From the NCBI GenBank assembly GCA_947034885.2, contig OX344753.2, positions 5,270,001 through 5,334,000 of the forward strand: a DNA stretch of 64,000 nt, given 5' to 3'. Position numbers and translations under genes: made by a program. This stretch comes from Thuidium tamariscinum (Eukaryota; Streptophyta; Bryopsida; Hypnales; Thuidiaceae). The notes below the pieces were generated by a model that did no database searches, was not told the origin of the DNA, and saw nothing but the letters and a program-made list of their open reading frames with translations. This document shows, piece by piece, positions 1-11,608 of the stretch. Every line of letters starts with the position of its first letter. The first letter of the stretch is position 1.

Positions 1-1097
1 TCTAAAAGAGGAATATCAATACCGCGTGCTGCAACATCCGTGACCAGAAGCAACTTGGTCTTCCCAGCTCGAAACTTCGCAATGTGAATTTTGCGCGCAG
101 CTTGGTCCATCGAACCATAAACCACGGAAATCTCAATACCTTCCGCTTTCAGTAACTCGTACAGAAACTCGACGTGATGTTTCGTGGCAACGAAAACAAT
201 CGTTTGCTGTTCAGCTGGTATGATTTCCCGTACGAGGTGAACGAGTGCAGCTGGTTTCTCATCGTGGCGGACAGTGAAAAAGGCGAGCTTCAAGTCCGGA
301 CTTATTCTCGATTCCACATCAAGGCGCACTAAATGAGGCTCCCTCAGGCCTGCTTTCGCAAAATCGGCCAGCAAACGAGGCAGAGTCGCACTAAACAAGA
401 GGACTTGCCTGGATTCCCCCAAATGCGACATAATCTGCCGAAGCTGCTCAGCGAAACCCATCTCAAACAGCCGGTCGGCCTCATCAAAAACAATATACTC
501 CACGGTGCGCAGCGACATGCCTTCGACCTCAGAAAGATGATGCATAAGACGTCCAGGAGTGGCGATAATCACATCAGGGTTCCCAGCTAACTGCTCAAAC
601 TGTGCCTCCATGCTATCCCCTCCTACCAAAATCGCCGTCTTTAAATCCGTATACTTACTAAGCTCTTTACAAAACTTAAAAGTCTGTAAAGCGAGCTCCC
701 GAGACGGCGACAAGATCACAGCTCTAGCTCCAGCTTTGGTCGAATGCTCCGCCAGCTTCTGGATCATTGGAATCAAAAACGCAGCTGTTTTCCCAGACCC
801 AGTGCGCGCCATGGCCACCACATCGTACCCTGCGAGAATGAGAGGCAACGTTTTCCTCTGAATCGGAGTGGGAATCCGGTATCCCTTCCGCTTCACAGCT
901 CGAAATACAGGCAAGCTCAACCCTAAAGTCTCAAACCCTCCCGATTTCTTCTTTTTCTCCAACTGCTTCTTCAATTTCAGCTGCGTAGCGGACAGCTTCT
1001 CCCGCATGTCGAATTCCTGCACGCCAGTGACGCCAGGGAAATCCATCTCCATCTCCACCTCTTCAATGCCATCCGTGTCCTCGCTAGGGAAGTCCAT
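1..1097 (-). CDS. RH29: DEAD-box ATP-dependent RNA helicase, DBP10/DDX54/RH29 type (N-terminal part)
   Basis: The first 365 codons of an intronless stretch are visible; the rest lies beyond the left edge. The start is the ATG at 1097, with no in-frame ATG just upstream. Residues 1-52 form an acidic then Lys-rich leader. The helicase motifs follow in order: Q motif (about 72-80), motif I ARTGSGKT (97-104), PSRELA (131-136), TPGR (180-183), DEAD (205-208), SAT (236-238), and a C-terminal RecA domain with [10 protein letters not shown] at 353-362. The segment around residues 296-310, containing [10 protein letters not shown], is characteristic of DBP10/DDX54/RH29 and separates it from other DEAD-box groups. 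Known role of the family: nucleolar helicase in 60S ribosomal subunit biogenesis. Usual length is about 750-850 aa, so roughly half is present. Upstream telo-box motifs fit a ribosome-biogenesis gene. Confidence 0.9.
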   Translation of the reverse strand, partial: MDFPSEDTDGIEEVEMEMDFPGVTGVQEFDMREKLSATQLKLKKQLEKKKKSGGFETLGLSLPVFRAVKRKGYRIPTPIQRKTLPLILAGYDVVAMARTGSGKTAAFLIPMIQKLAEHSTKAGARAVILSPSRELALQTFKFCKELSKYTDLKTAILVGGDSMEAQFEQLAGNPDVIIATPGRLMHHLSEVEGMSLRTVEYIVFDEADRLFEMGFAEQLRQIMSHLGESRQVLLFSATLPRLLADFAKAGLREPHLVRLDVESRISPDLKLAFFTVRHDEKPAALVHLVREIIPAEQQTIVFVATKHHVEFLYELLKAEGIEISVVYGSMDQAARKIHIAKFRAGKTKLLLVTDVAARGIDIPLL

Positions 1098-1203
1098 CGA
1101 ACAACAATGCCGCTACCGCAAGGCGCACAGCCTGAACCCTAAATCCTTAAACCCTGGACTGAACACCCTGAACTGGCTCCACAACGAAAGAGTTCTACTT
1201 GGA

Positions 1204-1212
1204 TTAGGGTTT
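1204..1212 (-). promoter_or_regulatory. Telo-box (AAACCCTAA), proximal copy
   Basis: Plus strand reads TTAGGGTTT, i.e. AAACCCTAA in the direction of the helicase gene, about 110 bp upstream of its ATG. Telo-boxes are known plant cis-elements enriched at promoters of ribosomal-protein and ribosome-biogenesis genes. Function here is inferred from position and gene class. Confidence 0.5.
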
Positions 1213-1276
1213 CAGGGTGAACACTCAGAGCACGGGTGATAAGAAATAGCGACGTTCGCCAAGAATTAGGTCTGAA

Positions 1277-1285
1277 TTAGGGTTT
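1277..1285 (-). promoter_or_regulatory. Telo-box (AAACCCTAA), distal copy
   Basis: Second exact copy in the same orientation, 73 bp further upstream of the helicase gene. Two oriented copies make a chance match less likely than one would. Confidence 0.5.
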
Positions 1286-1426
1286 AAGTGCTAGACACAA
1301 TTCAGCAAGAAGATGATCTCACCTCTAAGGCTGACGTTTTTCGAAATTGAAGATTTTGAAAAGATTTCTTTTGAAATGGCTTGTTAACCCTGTAACGCTG
1401 TTGTAGACACTAAACACTAAGGTATA

Positions 1427-1859
1427 AGGTAGACCAACCTATCACCACCCTCATTTGCAATCTCACTATCTTGGGGCTTCAAGAGGGGCATATATTTTTC
1501 AAAGGTGTGTGCATGTTTTACAAATCAAATCAAATTGGAATTATAATTTTTTGATCGAAATTGCAATTTCTGTTAATTTTTTAAGTGTTCAGCCCTAAAT
1601 TACAAAAGTGCCTATGACTAAGGTTATGAATGCCCTAATAACAACCCATAAAAATCTTCTTATGTCCTTATAAGCATCTAGGTATTCACCAATGAGCTCT
1701 TACTACATTATCCTACATGACATAAATGCATTAATTTTGTTAGATTTCTAAATAGAATTGGCTCATTTCTAGACAACTTTGGATGGTGGAATGGTTGGAA
1801 ATGGGGCCAAATACAAGGTGACAGAAATGGGTTGCAAACAGAATTAGGCTTGTCTATCT
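1427..1859 (+). mobile_element. 433-bp TIR element, family 1, copy 1 (MITE-like)
   Basis: The ends are inverted repeats: AGGTAGACCAACCTA at the left and, as reverse complement, AGATAGACAAGCCTA at the right. TA (extendable to TATA) flanks both sides. A second copy of nearly equal length lies in opposite orientation at 20288-20723, and the two align along their whole length with obvious divergence. No coding capacity. The TA TSD suggests a Tc1/mariner-type (Stowaway-like) non-autonomous element; superfamily is inferred. Confidence 0.7.
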
Positions 1860-2003
1860 TATATCTAATGGGTGACAAAGGATTCTCTCACATAAGATAG
1901 AAGACAGTACAATTGTTCATCCTTGAACATTTGTCCAAAAAGAAGGAGGTCTTGCATAGTAGTTTGTCTTCCTTTTCTACTCCTAATTTTGAAGATGACA
2001 TTA

Positions 2004-2279
2004 GGAGGGATTTGAGGGCTCCAACGGGCCGTTTCAAGACTGTTCCCGAACTGGTTTGGGGAACGGTTGGCCGCTGTCGGGCCAGAATTTCTCACCAAAA
2101 AAAAAAAATTGGGTCCTAAAATATGAAAAAAAGTTCAAAAAAAAGTTCAAAAAAAAGAAGTTAATGACGTGGCAGTCGCTTGACCACGTAAGATTCCTTG
2201 ATGAACTGCATTCCCTTGGTAGATTACAGGATTTCGGGCTGTGGGAACTCGCGGGCTCCTAGAGCCCTCAAATCTCTCC
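2004..2279 (+). mobile_element. 276-bp MITE with TA target duplication, family 2, copy A
   Basis: Near-perfect terminal inverted repeats: GGAGGGATTTGAGGGCTC at the left and GGAGAGATTTGAGGGCTC (reverse complement) at the right, with TA on both sides (2002-2003 and 2280-2281). A diverged copy in the opposite orientation is at 36171-36437; both share a GGGCCGTT block near one end and an A-rich centre. No ORF of significance. Structure fits a Stowaway-like mariner MITE. Confidence 0.75.
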
Positions 2280-4149
2280 TAGTGATAGTTGCAATTTTGT
2301 CCTACATAGAGAGTTTTCTCTCATTGATCAACCAAAAAATAGCCTCCGCATTATTTGTAGGTTAAAATAGATGATTCATATTGTTTCAAAAAAGATGATT
2401 TCTTCAATGACTAGTCAATTTTTGCAAGGATGAAAATGAAAGCTTTTTTTATAATTAATTAGCATGCCTTATGCCAATGCCATGTAATAAAAATCATTTT
2501 TGAAAAATTCAAAATTCAATAAATTTTACACTATAGGTGAGAATGCCACAAAACAAAGGCCATGCATGCCTCCTTGTAGAGTGTTTTTTTGATGGTACTA
2601 AAAATGTGAGTGGAAAATATATAGTCCCAAAGATCTCATAATGACAAACAAAACAAAACAAACAACTTAACTATAAATATTGATAGATTTGATTAATTAT
2701 TGATAGATAAATAATTTATATATACAATTAATACAATTTTTAAGTTTTAGTTGTCAACTTCTTTGATTGTATAAATAGTATTATTCATTTGATTATGATT
2801 TTTGCATTTGAACTTCTACATTTGAGACCAACTTCAATGGTACATTAAATTTTATGTTTGACTTTAGAATACTATCAACTTTCACTCCCTATGAATATTT
2901 TTACCAATGATGTTTGTAAGGATTTTATTCTTTCAATCCATAATATTATATATACCTTAAGAAATGATATTTGTTTTGTTTGTCACATTGAGATCTTTTG
3001 CACTAGTACACGTCCCCCACTTGTATTTTTGGTATTATAAGAAAGCTCTTAGTGAAGAGGGGTGGATGGGCTTTGTCTCAACTCATGGTGCGAAAGTTAT
3101 TGAATTTCAAAAAAATTATGATTAAAAAAATTAGAAAATCACTTTTACTTTTATTTTAATTGTAGCAACAATTGATATCTATTGTAAGCCTTGAATAAGT
3201 TGTTAGTATGGGTGACACTAAATATAGATCTTAGTATAGTCTTGGAGGATTTTATTAATTGAAGTTTGCAAATTCTTAAAAGTGCCTATAAATTTAAAGT
3301 TATTATATTAATAAGTACATATATTTTACTTTAGTAATGATAATTATAAACTAACTTCACTTTGAAAAGATAGATAGCTTCTATATTTGAAGTAATGTAT
3401 AGTTAACTCACTCCTAGAGATGAAAAGGCTATATTTTTGTTTATCTATCTATTTCTATATTTAGATACAACTCTCAAAGGAGCACATATAAATATTCTAT
3501 TTGAAATACTATGTTTGTCTTTCTACAATCATTCTTGTTGGTTTCATATATTCATTGATTAGATAAACTTGGTTGGTAATGTTCTACTCTCAACTAAGTA
3601 TTCTATTGTATTGTTGTTTATTAACAATTGTGAGCTGTAAATTATTATAGATTGTTGTATTTTAGATAAGATTATAAACTTTGAAAAGCTAGTTGATGTT
3701 CTCAAATACTTGTTGTTTTAAATAAAACAAACTTGCAATACTATGAAACAACTTTAATCAAATCTTTAATAGTTTTCAAACTAGTCTATTGTCTAAATAT
3801 GTAGGGGAAGATGAATGATAAAATAGATTCAATTTAAATTTTGTATTTCTCACAATAGTAAAATATGAGAACAAATTATAATCTTTCATCTAGATGTTCA
3901 AAAGTTTATTTCTAAAATAGTTAAAAAGATTTCTATAGACTTTGTGTCTTACTTTATGGATTTATCTTCAATAAATATATAAATAAGAGACTTAGTTTCA
4001 CTTGTTTATCATCTTAATTAGTCACCAAGAATCTCTACTTATGATCTTAATTTCTAAAATTACAAATTTTTACAAATTGCCAAATGTTACCAAAATATTA
4101 ATTGACATTTGTATACATAAATTTCATCAATGCAGAAGAGTTTTCAATC
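2280..4149. other. AT-rich intergenic DNA upstream of the sugar transporter
   Basis: No convincing coding region, RNA gene or delimited repeat was seen. Sequence ending in ATGCAG at about 4135, just before the transporter ATG, could be the 3' end of a 5'-UTR intron, but this is not established. Confidence 0.5.
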
Positions 4150-6880
4150 ATGGCGGTTGGTGCACCAATAGTCAAAACTTTAAATCCATCACGGCAATAT
4201 GAAGGAAAATTTACTTCCTTTGTATTGCTAGCTTGTATCATTGGATCAAGTGGAGGTTTGATTTTTGGATATGACATTGGAATTTCAGGTAAAGACACAA
4301 TAGTAAAGTTAATGTCAACAACTTCAATTATTTTTCATTCATGAATTTTTTTTTCAAATGAATGTAATGATTTTTATTTTGATATTCTTAGTAGCAAATT
4401 CTATCATGTACTCTTCTTCCTTAAATAATTTTATAATTTGAGAAAACTAGGAAAAATAAGCAAAGGTCATATTTTTGTAAAAAAACAAATGCTACCATCA
4501 AGTGTGCTTATGTATGTGTTAAAATATCTTGCACTTGTAGTATGTGTACTATTGCTAAACTATATCATGAGAAATCGTTATCTACATATTTATTTTTCCT
4601 AGTGCAATTCCAATGTAATCTTATTTTTTCAAACCATTGAAATCATTTGAAGGGAGAAGGTGAGTATGAAGCAATGACCATATTCAAAATACAAAATCAC
4701 AAAACTTATTTGAAATTTTTATTCAATTTTGAATCATATACTTGCAGGTGGTGTGACATCTATGAATGAATTTCTATTGAAATTCTTTCCTGATGTATAC
4801 GAGAAAAAACACGGGGCATTGGAGTCGGATTATTGTAAATATGATAGTCACCTTCTTCAACTTTTTTCCTCATCCTTATACATTGCGGGATTATTAACTG
4901 GCTTTGCGTCATCATGGTTGGCAACCAATTATGGACGAAAGAGATCCATGTTATTTGGTGGCATTTCATTTCTAATTGGAGCTATTTTAAATGGAGGGGC
5001 ACAAAATATTGCAATGCTTATTATTGGTCGAGTATTACTTGGAATCGGAGTTGGTTGTAGCACTCAGGTAAATATATGTTCTATTTTGAGGGTTGTTATT
5101 GTGTGAGCGTGTGAGTGTGAGCTCATGAATCTAAAAGACTGTACAAGCACCTATATTATAGGTGTTTATATTATAGAAATCTTTCTTAAATATTGTGTAA
5201 CTTGATGATATTGATACTTGTATTATAAATGTCTATGTTAAAAGCACCTTCCAAAGGTTGTAGGATATCTACTTATATGTGTGCTTAAGGCTTTGCATTT
5301 CATGCTCACACACTTACATAGTTGATTCTATTTTTATGTATGGTTTAAGAAAAAATTTATAATAATTAAATTTTAATTGTTTTTATGCAGGCCGTACCTA
5401 TGTATTTGTCAGAAATGGCTCCAGCTCAACACCGTGGAGCATTCAATATTCTTTTTCAACTATCAACAACTCTTGGAATTGTTGTGGCTAATTTGATCAA
5501 TTACGGAACATCCAAAATGTCCCATAATGGTTGGAGAGTTTCTTTGGGACTCGCAGTTGTTCCTGCCATAATCCTCATTTTTGGTGGTTTCCCGGGTGAT
5601 TTATTTTGCCCGGAAAGTCCTAATAGTTTAATTGAAAGAGGCTTGAAAGAAAAAGGTAAAACTATATTGCAAAAAATTCGAGGATCCAATAGTAAAATTG
5701 ATGCTGAATATGAAGATATTGTTGAAGCTGCTAATTTGGCCAACCAGGTAAAGTTTTAATATATGCCAATGTTGTATTGTAATTGTTAAGTAACTTCAAG
5801 AGTTTATTGTAATGTTTGTCTTATGTTTGGAAAGGGGTGTCAATGGAGGGTTTAACTAAGATTAGTGCAAAAAAACTCAACACCAAACTCCATCAAACCT
5901 TGGTTTTGGTGCTCCATAGAGTGTTTTTATCTTGTGTTTAATATTGAAAATTTAATCAAATGTATTTGATAGACTATTAATAGTATTTTGGTGGGATTTT
6001 TTTTTCAGGTGACAAGTCCATATAAAACATTATTCACAACCAGAAAATACCGCCCTCAACTTGTATTATCAATTCTCATTCCATTGTTCCAACAACTCAC
6101 TGGAATCAATGTTGTTATGTTTTATGCTCCAGTCTTATTTAGCACAATTGGTTTTGGAGATGATGCATCTTTGTATGCAGCGGTCATTGTTGGAGCTGTT
6201 AATATTATATCCACACTGGTTTCAATTGCTTTGGTTGACAAAGTTGGTCGGCGAGCATTATTCTTAGAAGGAGGGGTTCAAATGATCATTTGTCAGGTAC
6301 AATATAATTTTTTTTCATAACAATTATATCAATTTGATAATACTTTTTTCAAGCTTAGAATGATGATTTATTTATTTACACTGTAACAAAAAAAGATTGT
6401 TGTTTGCTAGTTTCATTTTTATTAAATTTATGTGTTTTGTTTGTCTTACAGATTATTATTGGATGTATTTTAGCAACTCAATTTGGAGGTGACAAAGTTC
6501 TTTCGAAAACATATGGCAGTGTGGTGCTATCTATGATATGCTTCTTTGTAGCAGGATTTGCATGGTCATGGGGTCCTTTAGGATGGTTGGTACCAAGCGA
6601 AATCCTCCCCATGGAAGTTCGATCTGCAGGATTAGCCGTTGTCGTTTTCGTCAACTTGTTGTTAACATTTGTTATTGCACAAGTGTTTTTGACGTTGCTT
6701 TGCCATTTGAAGTTTGGATCCTTCCTCTTCTTCGCAGCATGGGAGTTTATAGCAACACTATTCGTTTATTTATTTGTACCAGAGACTAAAAACATTCCTA
6801 TTGAAGAAATTGCTCTCATATGGAATGATCATTGGTTTTGGAAGCATGTAGTAAAAACTGAAAATCCTAGTATGGCATAG
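4150..6880 (+). CDS. STP: Sugar transport protein (STP-type monosaccharide/H+ symporter)
   Basis: Model: exons 4150-4288, 4748-5067, 5391-5747, 6009-6296 and 6452-6880. All introns are GT-AG and in frame, giving 510 aa, close to the usual 500-525. It is a 12-helix major facilitator superfamily protein that imports hexoses with protons across the plasma membrane. Visible hallmarks are the GGV segment with a long first extracellular loop (about 48-80), GRKRS after helix 2 (109-113), YLSEMAP in exon 3, QQLTGIN at 300-306 (sugar contact region), DKVGRR in exon 4 and PETK near the C-terminus. Cys76 and Cys452 match in position the pair that forms the lid-domain disulfide of Arabidopsis STP10. A slightly unusual stretch ([14 protein letters not shown]) replaces the common LPDTPNSL. 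It sits alone between long AT-rich spacers. Confidence 0.88.
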
Positions 6881-7542
6881 CCAGAAACAACTACTAGAAT
6901 TTTCACAATGTACACCAAATTATATTGGTAAATCAATTTTGTCGGCTTGTATATTTTTTTCTTCAATAAATAAAAAAATTGTTTGAAGACCAATTTATAG
7001 ATAGTATATTGCATTTTTATTCCATTCAATTTTAAAATCAAATCTTGTTTTTGTTTTATTTTTTGTTTCTAAAGTGCATGTTTTCAGTGCATCCTCTCAC
7101 TCTTCCACTGATCCACTCTGAACCTCACTTGTATTAGTTAGCTATCAAAATTCTAGTAGTTTAGTGGCAACGGTGGAGATGCCCTCGGACGTTAAATGGA
7201 CGTGTCAACACCCCAACAAAGCGTGGTGGCAGCACGCAGACCAACTCCTTCTTCCCATATTCAACGGCCAAGATCACTCGCTCAACGATCGAACCACACA
7301 GGCCCGTTAGTGACTGGTCACATAACTAGTAAAGTTCATTGTGGATAGAGAGTCAAAGAAGCCATCTCCGAGGCTCCAAGCTCTGTTGCGATTGATTTCC
7401 ATCCTCTCTCTCTCTTCTCAAAATTCCGCTACCTCTGCGAATTTGTTATCAATTGTTTCTTTGCAAGTCCACTGGAGAGTCCTCTCGGACATTCTGAATT
7501 CCTCAAGGTCCAAACATTTTGAATTGATCAAGGTTTGGGGAA
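6881..7542 (+). promoter_or_regulatory. Transporter 3' flank, then promoter/5' leader of CCB1
   Basis: AT-rich sequence to about 7070 (3' UTR and flank of the transporter) gives way to a GC-richer segment at about 7150-7540 with a CTCTCTCTCT pyrimidine run near 7400, typical of a plant 5' UTR. No separate gene is supported. Confidence 0.4.
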
Positions 7543-9689
7543 ATGAACATGAATGCAATGCAGGCGGTGGTCAGCTGCCGACGCTCGGCATTGCCGTCGT
7601 CTCTGCCACCTGCAGCGCCATTGCGCAAGTCCTCATGCGGCTCCTCGGTTCGCCTTTTGGGAATTCGGGGTTCGAAGAGAGATTGTCGTTTGGAGTGTGA
7701 TATTCGAAGCCGAAGAGTGGAAGTGCGAGCGGAGGATTGTGACGAGAGAGATTCAGGGATTGCGAGTAGTAGCTCCGAAGTGCCGACCTCGGCGCTGTAC
7801 AGTGTTGCACCGTTGATGATTTTGGCGGATGCCACGGGGTATTCGCAGGCGAGTTACAATACTACGCTAGGGCTCTTTCTGTTGTCGTTGCCGGGGGTGT
7901 GGTCGCTTGTTAAGCGGGCCACCAAATCGAAGGTACGTGACGACGGTGATTTTTGTGATATCTTGTGAAATTTTCGACACTTTCGATGATTTTCGTGGTT
8001 GTCTTGCTCTTTGAAGTGGTTAGAATCTGCCGTTAGTAGCATCTAAGCATTTATCGACTCTTCTGCAAGTGCTGCGATTGTGGCCTCGCCCTCTTGTATC
8101 CTGTCGAAAGTCAGGACCTACATTGAAGTCATTAGGTCATAGTGGTGATGGCGTGCGATGAGGGATAGAAAAATGGAAATTTAGTCAAGCTAATGTAACG
8201 CAGACTTAATTCAAAGACGTGAAAAAGTAAATTTTTGAATTAACTGTAGAAAACGTCCGCTTACTGACGTGGTTCTATCACGTTGGTTCAGATTGTGAAG
8301 AAAACTTTTAACACGCCAGGCCCTACAGTAGCTGGAGGGAAATCGCCAAAGCAAATAGCCGCGGAGATCACTTCCTTTTTTACTCGCAACAATTTTCAAG
8401 TGAAGAACCGGAGTGATGTCGTCACGTAAGTGATCCCTCTTTGCTTTCCGGATTGATGGAATAACTCTTTGGGTCACCAGATTTTAGGTCACTTTGGTTG
8501 CTTGTGAAATAGCATTGACATCCTCAAATGATATCAATATGACCAGCAGTTGAACTGTTAGCACAAAATGGGTTGGCACAAACTTTGGAAAGAGGGAAAT
8601 GATCTAGACAGACACACTAGCCATGCTTTTTAAGTGGCCTTGAGTAGTGGGATCTAATGTAAATGCTGTCACTTTGATTAATAATTGGCGACGAGAAGGT
8701 TGTTGCTCGGTTACTGAAGTATGGTCAAGACTAGGCTAGAAGTAGTCACACGATTATATTTTGCACATCAGGATGCAATTTCAGGGGAAACGCCTGTTAC
8801 ATGCAGGTTCGAAGGAGTGATGACTGCAAGCCGAGGGCAGGCAGCTTTTTTGACGTTCTGTACATTTGTAAGCTTAGGCAGTGCTGGCCTTGTCCTCTCG
8901 ATCGCTAATCAAGACATTGGAGCCAATGCTTACTATATCACCCTGCTCAGCCCCCTCGCGTAAGAACCCCCACCTTACTTGGTTTCGTATCTTCAGAGTA
9001 CCTGCAATCTCAAAGCCAGTCCCATTTGCCTGAGCCTGGACTAATATGTTTTCTGCACTCTGAGAACTTCGAGGATAATATTTGCGTCAATGTATGCATT
9101 TTAATGTATGTAGGAGTGCGGGTATAGGGAGATGTATGGAGCTGTGGTGAGTGTTTTGGGCACGTTTCAAATCTGTTGAGATCAAATTTTATGACTATAT
9201 TTGGATTTCCTATGCAATTCCAAAGTTTTAAATTAGGAAAAGTGATAGTAGACAACAGCATTCAAAGAGTAGAGGTCATAGACATTTATCCAAGTCATGC
9301 TCACACGGCTTGCTCAAAAGTTCAGCTAAATGTGTACAAGCAGATGAGTGTATAAGTTAAATAAGTTATATACTCAGAAGTGTATAAGCAGATGAGTTGC
9401 TGTTGGTGACGGGTTAGTACACGAGATGAGATCAGGTCCCGAACAGTTTTGTCCTCTACTCTATAACCATTATCTAACGTACAATTGCTTTCTGGGTTGC
9501 AGAGGAGTTTATTATTGGAGGAAGGCAACAAGAGTCGAGGAGATTCAGGTGAAGATTGTAGTTGCGGATGATGAAAGTTCAAGTGAAATCGTTGTTCAGG
9601 GCGACGATGAGCAGATTGACCGAATGCGGAGAGAACTTGGGTTGATGGAGAAAGGCATGGTGTATGTGAAAGGCATTCTCGAGCAATGA
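7543..9689 (+). CDS. CCB1: Cofactor assembly of complex C subunit B 1 (CCB1), chloroplast
   Basis: Exons 7543-7932, 8292-8425, 8807-8959 and 9503-9689 join in frame to 287 aa; the Arabidopsis protein is about 267 aa. Residues 1 to about 60 are Ser/Arg/Pro-rich, as expected of a chloroplast transit peptide. Then come a hydrophobic segment (LGLFLLSLPGVW), a soluble stretch with ITSFFTRNNF, two further membrane segments (LTFCTFVSLGSAGLVLS and YYITLLSPLAGVYYW) and a C-terminal domain ending in KGMVYVKGILEQ. These blocks match my memory of CCB1. Known role: thylakoid/envelope factor that helps attach haem c(i) covalently to cytochrome b6 (pathway CCB1-4). A second ATG (7558, Met6) follows; the first is used because it opens the frame. 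Spacing to neighbours suggests its own promoter. Confidence 0.8.
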
Positions 9690-10650
9690 GAACTGCTCTT
9701 GAGAGATCCTCTTGTAGAAGAAAAAGATCGACACAGTTTTGCCGAATTAGTTACATCCAAATTTTGGGTTTCTTTTGAGTGTATGTAATGCAATTTGAAG
9801 TCATTCTGGAATTTTTATTTTGGATCGTTTGCAGAATATATATTCTTCTGTTTTGCATGTGCTTTTTTTTAGGTGAAATGGTAGCTAGGTAGCATGGGGT
9901 TCGTGTGTATGAGGCCATGGACAATTTTGCAATTTTAGGGGACGGTTTTGCAATCGGGGTGACTTTCTTTGAGCCCATTTTCTGGATAGGTGTAAATGGT
10001 GACGGGGCATTCATTCAGCTAACCCAGCACCACTTTTGGATGGCCCTTTTCACCTTTTGGCAACGTGTGGTGCACTTTCTTAATTAACGAGCAACGTTGG
10101 GTCCCATCTGTGATCCTTATAGGCACATTGTTGACTTCTCTTAACTTAGCTACCAGTCCAAATTAGGAGTCTCTCACATGATTGCCTTTAAAATATCATA
10201 ACTAGGCAGAGTTGAATGGGAGCGAAAGAGGGTACTCTTGGAGAAATGCCCTGAAACTGCGAAGGACATCCTCCTCAGATTCGAGACGCGGTGGTGTAGA
10301 AACGGAGTCGTGGTAGTGTTGGTGGAGGACAACCTCCGCTGGTTCTTGGCAGGCCTCAGAGCGGGATTCGTTTTTCAGCCGCCTTAGATTTCGACGGCCC
10401 CTCGGTGCGGTGGGCACCCCACACAGTTGTTAGCTTTAGGTCCTCACTAAGAGCTGATTTCCATTGAGCTCTTGACATCGTCCAGGAGTTGGCGGTCTGG
10501 GCACTTTCTATTGAGCTCTAGGCTCCGGGCTCCCCACTGACTGGACGTTCAGCCTCCAGCCCTTGTAAATCGACAAATCGGCTTTGCAGACTTGGATGAG
10601 GCTATTCGAGGCAAGAAAAACAAATTTCAGTGTCTAATTTGGAGCCGGTA
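9690..10650. other. Intergenic region after CCB1 with a GC-rich patch
   Basis: About 9690-9850 is the likely CCB1 3' UTR. The rest has no recognised gene apart from a GC-richer patch at about 10200-10620 described separately. The right side abuts the TSD of a hAT-like MITE. Confidence 0.4.
10202..10417 (-). CDS. Small unidentified ORF in a GC-rich patch (71 aa)
   Basis: Open frame from the CAT at 10415-10417 to a stop at 10202. The product is Arg-rich at the N-terminus and acidic/aromatic at the C-terminus (SFRAFLQEYP). It is unlike the surrounding AT-rich DNA and could be a small gene or an exon/gene remnant. The opposite strand is also partly open, so coding status is unproven and no family is recognised. 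Confidence 0.15.
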   Translation of the reverse strand: MPTAPRGRRNLRRLKNESRSEACQEPAEVVLHQHYHDSVSTPPRLESEEDVLRSFRAFLQEYPLSLPFNSA

Positions 10651-10658
10651 GTGTGCAC

Positions 10659-10787
10659 CAGGGCTTTTTTTTCTGGCGAAATTTCGCCAATTTGTCAGAA
10701 ATCTTACCTCTGTTGGGTCGTCCCTCCAAAATCTGGCCTCTGCGGTGAGGCCAGCAGGGGAGACACTATTCCAAAAGAAAAGCCCTG
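10659..10787. mobile_element. 129-bp hAT-like MITE with perfect 8-bp target duplication
   Basis: The element runs from CAGGGCTTTT to AAAAGCCCTG. It is flanked by identical octamers GTGTGCAC at 10651-10658 and 10788-10795. An 8-bp TSD with CAGGG-type termini is the signature of the hAT superfamily. No coding capacity and no related hAT copy in the window. A perfect TSD implies a fairly recent insertion. Confidence 0.85.
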
Positions 10788-10797
10788 GTGTGCACTA

Positions 10798-11300
10798 GGG
10801 TGATTGCAAGAAAGGGTTGTACTATTTGGCGTTACAATTCAAGTGACTTTCATGTCATTGGTTATAACTTTTGGGGAATTAAACCAATGTACTTGAAATT
10901 TTTATTGAAGATGGCCAACTTGATAGTAAAGAAATTCATTATTTTTCAGAAATTTCCAAAAAACATTTTCTAATTAAATTTTAATTTACCTAATTTGTCA
11001 CACTTTGCAATTTAGGGGTTTTTAATACTGTGGAGTATCCAAAATTAATGACGTAGACTTCAAATTTGTATGGTCTATTTATACACTAAAGATCTATAAG
11101 TTGACCAAAAATATTTTTAAAAAACATTATTGTATGTCCTCTACATTGATGCAAATAGGGGCCCCTTGCGCATACAATTCTGAACATCAAAAATGGTTTC
11201 AAAATAATTCTCTTGAAGAAATGTAATCACCATTAGTCCTTCTCAAATTGCCAATTTTTACTTTTTTTTAAAATGTCTTTTTCCTATTTTTTATATTATA
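10798..11300 (-). mobile_element. Truncated copy of the 700-bp foldback-like family (family 5)
   Basis: Starts with the family terminus GGGTGATTGCAAGAAA and then tracks the copy at 53318-54052 for about 500 bp, including TAATTTGTCACACTTTG and GGAGTATCC blocks. Homology stops near 11300, so the other end is missing. Orientation is opposite to the copies at 45.4 and 50.7 kb. It abuts the TSD of the hAT-like MITE on its left and a GC-rich putative exon on its right. Confidence 0.6.
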
Positions 11301-11301
11301 C

Positions 11302-11569
11302 ATCCTGAACTGCCCGTGAATAGCGTCGTGAACAATATCGGCTTTGATCGGCTTCTGGTGACTCCTAATTTTTGGCAGTTTGAGCGAAGCCGGCTCCAGC
11401 GGCACCTGCGGACCATTGTAGTGATCCAGGGCAGCGGCTCCAGACGGCTCCGAAGCCGCATGTGCGAGAGACTTGTGTCGAAATCGCTTGCGCCTCTGCG
11501 GCAGCTCTTCTTGATCGACACTTGCAGCTAGATTGATCGGCACGTTCAGTGGGAGAAATCGCTGGCCTT
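11302..11569 (+). other. Putative 5'-UTR exon of the unknown gene coding at 17.1 kb
   Basis: A GC-rich island in AT-rich DNA that ends at a strong donor (CCTTG followed by GTAAGT at 11570). Both strands have ORFs of 70-90 codons but none looks like a known protein. The next plausible acceptor in the same direction is just upstream of the 17065 start (CACGACAG near 17003), so I infer a non-coding first exon whose intron now carries the copia element. RNA evidence would decide. Confidence 0.35.
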
Positions 11570-11608
11570 GTAAGTTTCCACGAATTTGTTTGTTAGACTG
11601 TTGGTAAA

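Larger units (their letters stand above)
1098..1426 (-). promoter_or_regulatory. 5' leader and proximal promoter of the DBP10/RH29 gene
   Basis: No ORF of interest lies here. The stretch is enriched in telomere-like AAACCCTAA fragments: two exact copies in gene orientation (1204-1212 and 1277-1285) and AACCCTAAA on the plus strand at 1135-1143. Transcription start and TATA element cannot be placed by eye. Confidence 0.45.
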
